9,120 nt of DNA. Source: Thiotrichales bacterium. GTDB lineage: Bacteria; Pseudomonadota; Gammaproteobacteria; UWMA-0217. Below, in pieces: positions 6,875 to 9,120 of the stretch. A program made the translations under genes and the position numbers. Under the pieces are notes generated by a model. It had not been told where the DNA came from. It made no database searches and saw only the letters and a list, made by a program, of their open reading frames with translations. The stretch is taken from contig JANTGD010000123.1 in assembly GCA_024763135.1 (NCBI GenBank), positions 1 through 9,120 of the forward strand. Direction: 5' to 3'. Numbering within the stretch: the stretch's first letter is position 1; every line of letters starts with the position of its first letter.

Positions 6875-9120
6875 ATGAAGCAAAAGGATAATTTTCGTTT
6901 TAATTCGCTGGTCTGGGTGAAACATGAGATCGATGTTTCACTATCACGTGCCCGCGAGGCATTACTCGTCTATCTAAAACGTCCGGAAGAAAAAGCCGCA
7001 ATTCTCGAGGCGCAGGCGCATATCAAAGATGCGTTGGGGACCTTGGAAGTCGCCGAACTGGAGGGTGCGACCATGCTTTGCGGCGAGTGCTATGAAGTGG
7101 TGAAGGCGATTGCAGAAACACGCATTCATCGTCCCGGGGATGCCGCTCGCACGCTGGTCAGAGCGCTGATTCAGCTGCCAGACTATCTTGATTACATTCA
7201 AACCGGTCGCGAAGACATTCCTTTGGTATTGGTCTCGATTTTGAACGATTTGCGTACCGCACGTCAGCAGGAACTCGTAGCCGATGACATGGTGCCGATT
7301 CCAGGGCTCGAACACGATGAATCGATACTTTCCACGCAACCGCACCCGCAAAAGGAGGATCAGGTTGAAGATCGGGTGCAACTCGCACGGCGCGCCTTCG
7401 AGGTCAATTTGTTGGCTTGGTATAAAAACCAAAATGATGCCGCAGCGTTGGTCAAAATGGCTCAGGTGTGTCATTGGTTAAGGGATTCCTCCCGACAGAT
7501 TGCGAGCCGGCGATTGTGGTGGATCAGCCAGGCGTTGTTATTGGCGTTGGCTGGGAAATTGTTGCCCCCGACGACAGCGGTGAAGTCATTGGTTGGAAGA
7601 ATTGATCGACAAATCAAGCGGTTGGCTCAATTTGGCGAGGCTCGATTCGCCACTGAAATTCCGCAGCCGCTGACAAAAAATATTCTGTACTACATTGCCA
7701 ACGCGAAACCCGGGCAGCCAATTGTGGATGGTGTTCGACAGGCTTATTTTCTCAACGAAGACGGAGTTTCTCAAAGAGAGCTGTCCGCGGCGCAGGTCAG
7801 TTTGCAGGGGCAGAATTCTGCGCTTTATCAGAGCGTCGCCAAAGCGTTGTCTGAGGATATTGAACAAATCAAGGATCAACTGGATGTTTACCACTTGGCA
7901 CCGGTGCGATCGAGCGAATTGCTTGAACCGGTAGTTCCCTTGCTTAAGCGGCTTGGGGATACGCTGGGCGTTTTGGGTATGCGCAGTCAAAAACAGGCTG
8001 TATTGGGGTATGCATCGCAAGTGGCAGATCATTTGGCAAATCATGCAGAACCCGACGAGCAGGAGTTGCATGACTTAGCCGAGGCAGTGGTTAGCATCGA
8101 ATCTGTCGTCCGTTCCTTTGGGGATCGTGGACAAGCCATGATGTTGCAAGAGGAAGTTGTCACTACTGAAGAAAAAGTAGAGCAGGAGGCGGATGACAGC
8201 GACTATGTAGCGGTGAGGTCTTCCGTAATTAAAGAGACCTTTACAATTTTCGAGCGTTGCAAAGAAAGCGTGCAAGATTACTCATTGCATCGCGAAGACC
8301 GGCAGTTGTTGGAATCTGTGCCTGAAGTCTTATCGCAGGCTGCAGGTGCACTATTGTTGTTAAACCTGGAAAGAGCCGCTCAGCTAATTGAAAAGTCAGG
8401 AGATTATATTGCCGCCAAGCTTGAGCAAAAAAAGGGGCTGTCAGAGCAGCAGCTGGAATGGTTTGCCGAATCCATTTCTGCAGCGGAGGTGTATCTCGAA
8501 GTATTGGAGAAATCAGGGTTTGAGCAAGTAGCCTATTTGGAGCGAGGCTTCGAGGCGCTGGAGGCACTGGAAGAGGCCGATATGTTGGGCGAGGAAGGTG
8601 TTTCTGACTCTGGCATGCTCAAGCCATTGAGTCAGTCGGCAGAGGTAGAGCATATTGCGGAAATGGCAATCGATTCGCCGACGATTACCATGGCTTTGAA
8701 ATCGGCGGATGCAGAGGAGTTGGACAAAGCGCTGCTCAAGCCGTTTATCCCTGAAGCGGAGCCTGAAGCAGCAGCGGACGATGATCCTTCAAAGGCCACT
8801 GTCCACTCGTTCCTCGATGAATCCGAATCACCGCTTGAGCAAACGAACGCCCTTGCTGAAACGGGTGTGCAGCGCATTGATCTGCAGGATATCGATTTAG
8901 ATGAGGTTTTCACCGAGGAAGAAACTCAGGAAGCGCAAATGTTGACGCTGGTGGATGTGCTGCCTGAAGACGAGGCAGGTGATTTTACCGCGCTAATGAG
9001 TGAAACCGATGAGTACCTTGCGGAACAAGCGCTGCTAAATCTCGATCTTGATGAAGCAGAGGCAGAGGCAGAGGCAGAGGCAGAGGCAGAGGCAGAGGCA
9101 GAGGCAGAGGCAGAGGCAGA
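6875..9120 (+). CDS. chpA: Hybrid CheA-type kinase ChpA/PilL, N-terminal part (runs off the window)
   Basis: Open frame of 748 codons with no stop before the right edge. The family member is a very large hybrid kinase (about 2,470 residues in P. aeruginosa) with several Hpt/Xpt domains, a CheA core and a receiver, so roughly a third is present. It phosphorylates PilG and PilH. The N-terminus (FNSLVWVKHEIDVSLSRARE, then TLVRALIQLPDYLDYIQTGR at 93-112 and LVSILNDLRTAR at 119-130) matches the FimL-like start of ChpA/PilL. Residues 1-430 are mainly helical, and a second helical module spans about 446-565. At the usual Hpt phospho-site of module 1 the sequence reads HIKDALGT (49-56), not a clear H-x-x-K-G, so this module is probably not a phosphotransfer site. 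From about residue 570 the chain becomes an acidic, probably disordered linker that ends in (Ala-Glu)n. The kinase core, active Hpt domains and receiver lie outside the window. It is called pilL in some genera. Confidence 0.92.
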   Translation, partial: MKQKDNFRFNSLVWVKHEIDVSLSRAREALLVYLKRPEEKAAILEAQAHIKDALGTLEVAELEGATMLCGECYEVVKAIAETRIHRPGDAARTLVRALIQLPDYLDYIQTGREDIPLVLVSILNDLRTARQQELVADDMVPIPGLEHDESILSTQPHPQKEDQVEDRVQLARRAFEVNLLAWYKNQNDAAALVKMAQVCHWLRDSSRQIASRRLWWISQALLLALAGKLLPPTTAVKSLVGRIDRQIKRLAQFGEARFATEIPQPLTKNILYYIANAKPGQPIVDGVRQAYFLNEDGVSQRELSAAQVSLQGQNSALYQSVAKALSEDIEQIKDQLDVYHLAPVRSSELLEPVVPLLKRLGDTLGVLGMRSQKQAVLGYASQVADHLANHAEPDEQELHDLAEAVVSIESVVRSFGDRGQAMMLQEEVVTTEEKVEQEADDSDYVAVRSSVIKETFTIFERCKESVQDYSLHREDRQLLESVPEVLSQAAGALLLLNLERAAQLIEKSGDYIAAKLEQKKGLSEQQLEWFAESISAAEVYLEVLEKSGFEQVAYLERGFEALEALEEADMLGEEGVSDSGMLKPLSQSAEVEHIAEMAIDSPTITMALKSADAEELDKALLKPFIPEAEPEAAADDDPSKATVHSFLDESESPLEQTNALAETGVQRIDLQDIDLDEVFTEEETQEAQMLTLVDVLPEDEAGDFTALMSETDEYLAEQALLNLDLDEAEAEAEAEAEAEAEAEAEAEA
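9056..9120 (+). repeat. Perfect (GCAGAG)n hexanucleotide microsatellite inside chpA
   Basis: The unit GCAGAG repeats without any mismatch from 9056 to the window end: 10 full copies plus 5 nt of an 11th. It encodes alternating Ala-Glu from residue 728. Every Ala is GCA and every Glu is GAG, which fits tandem DNA duplication by slippage better than selection for an acidic peptide alone. The unit is a multiple of three, so copy-number change would alter linker length without shifting frame. The full length is unknown because the repeat leaves the window. Confidence 0.97.

Noticed and set aside
9056..9120. Tandem repeat as a CRISPR array
   Set aside because: The unit is 6 bp with no spacers and lies in a coding frame.

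Overview
The window reads as a chromosomal segment of a non-enteric gammaproteobacterium. The encoded proteins resemble the Pseudomonas/Xanthomonas type IV pilus chemosensory (Pil-Chp) proteins and a proteobacterial glutathione synthetase. The order cannot be fixed from sequence alone. Base composition is moderate and looks even across the genes, with no island-like break.

Left part, minus strand (312-2305): a two-gene unit in which gshB (glutathione synthetase, GTG start) is followed by an apbE-type FAD:protein FMN transferase lipoprotein. The two genes overlap by 7 nt, so they are probably cotranscribed and translationally coupled. Bases 1-311, downstream of apbE, hold no convincing gene.

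Middle (2306-3162): about 850 nt of non-coding DNA separates the divergent gshB and pilG genes. It contains a 139-bp imperfect palindrome with about 22-bp terminal inverted repeats (2553-2691), which looks like a non-autonomous, MITE-like interspersed repeat.

Right part, plus strand (3163-9120): the pilG-pilH-pilI-pilJ-chpA(pilL) operon. PilJ is the inner-membrane receptor, PilI the CheW-type adaptor, ChpA/PilL the very large hybrid CheA-type kinase, and PilG and PilH two single-domain response regulators. In known systems they control twitching motility, pilus extension and retraction, and surface-sensing cAMP signalling. No pilK (CheR-type methyltransferase) lies between pilJ and chpA. chpA has no stop in the window: 748 codons of its N-terminal part are present. 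It runs off the right edge inside a perfect (GCAGAG)n hexanucleotide repeat encoding (Ala-Glu)n.

The gene content is a known system, and I see no evidence for an undescribed one. The points worth a second look are the hexanucleotide microsatellite in the chpA linker, the MITE-like element, the apbE gene coupled to gshB, the long C-terminal tail of PilJ, and two tiny ORFs that bridge the pilI-pilJ and pilJ-chpA gaps.
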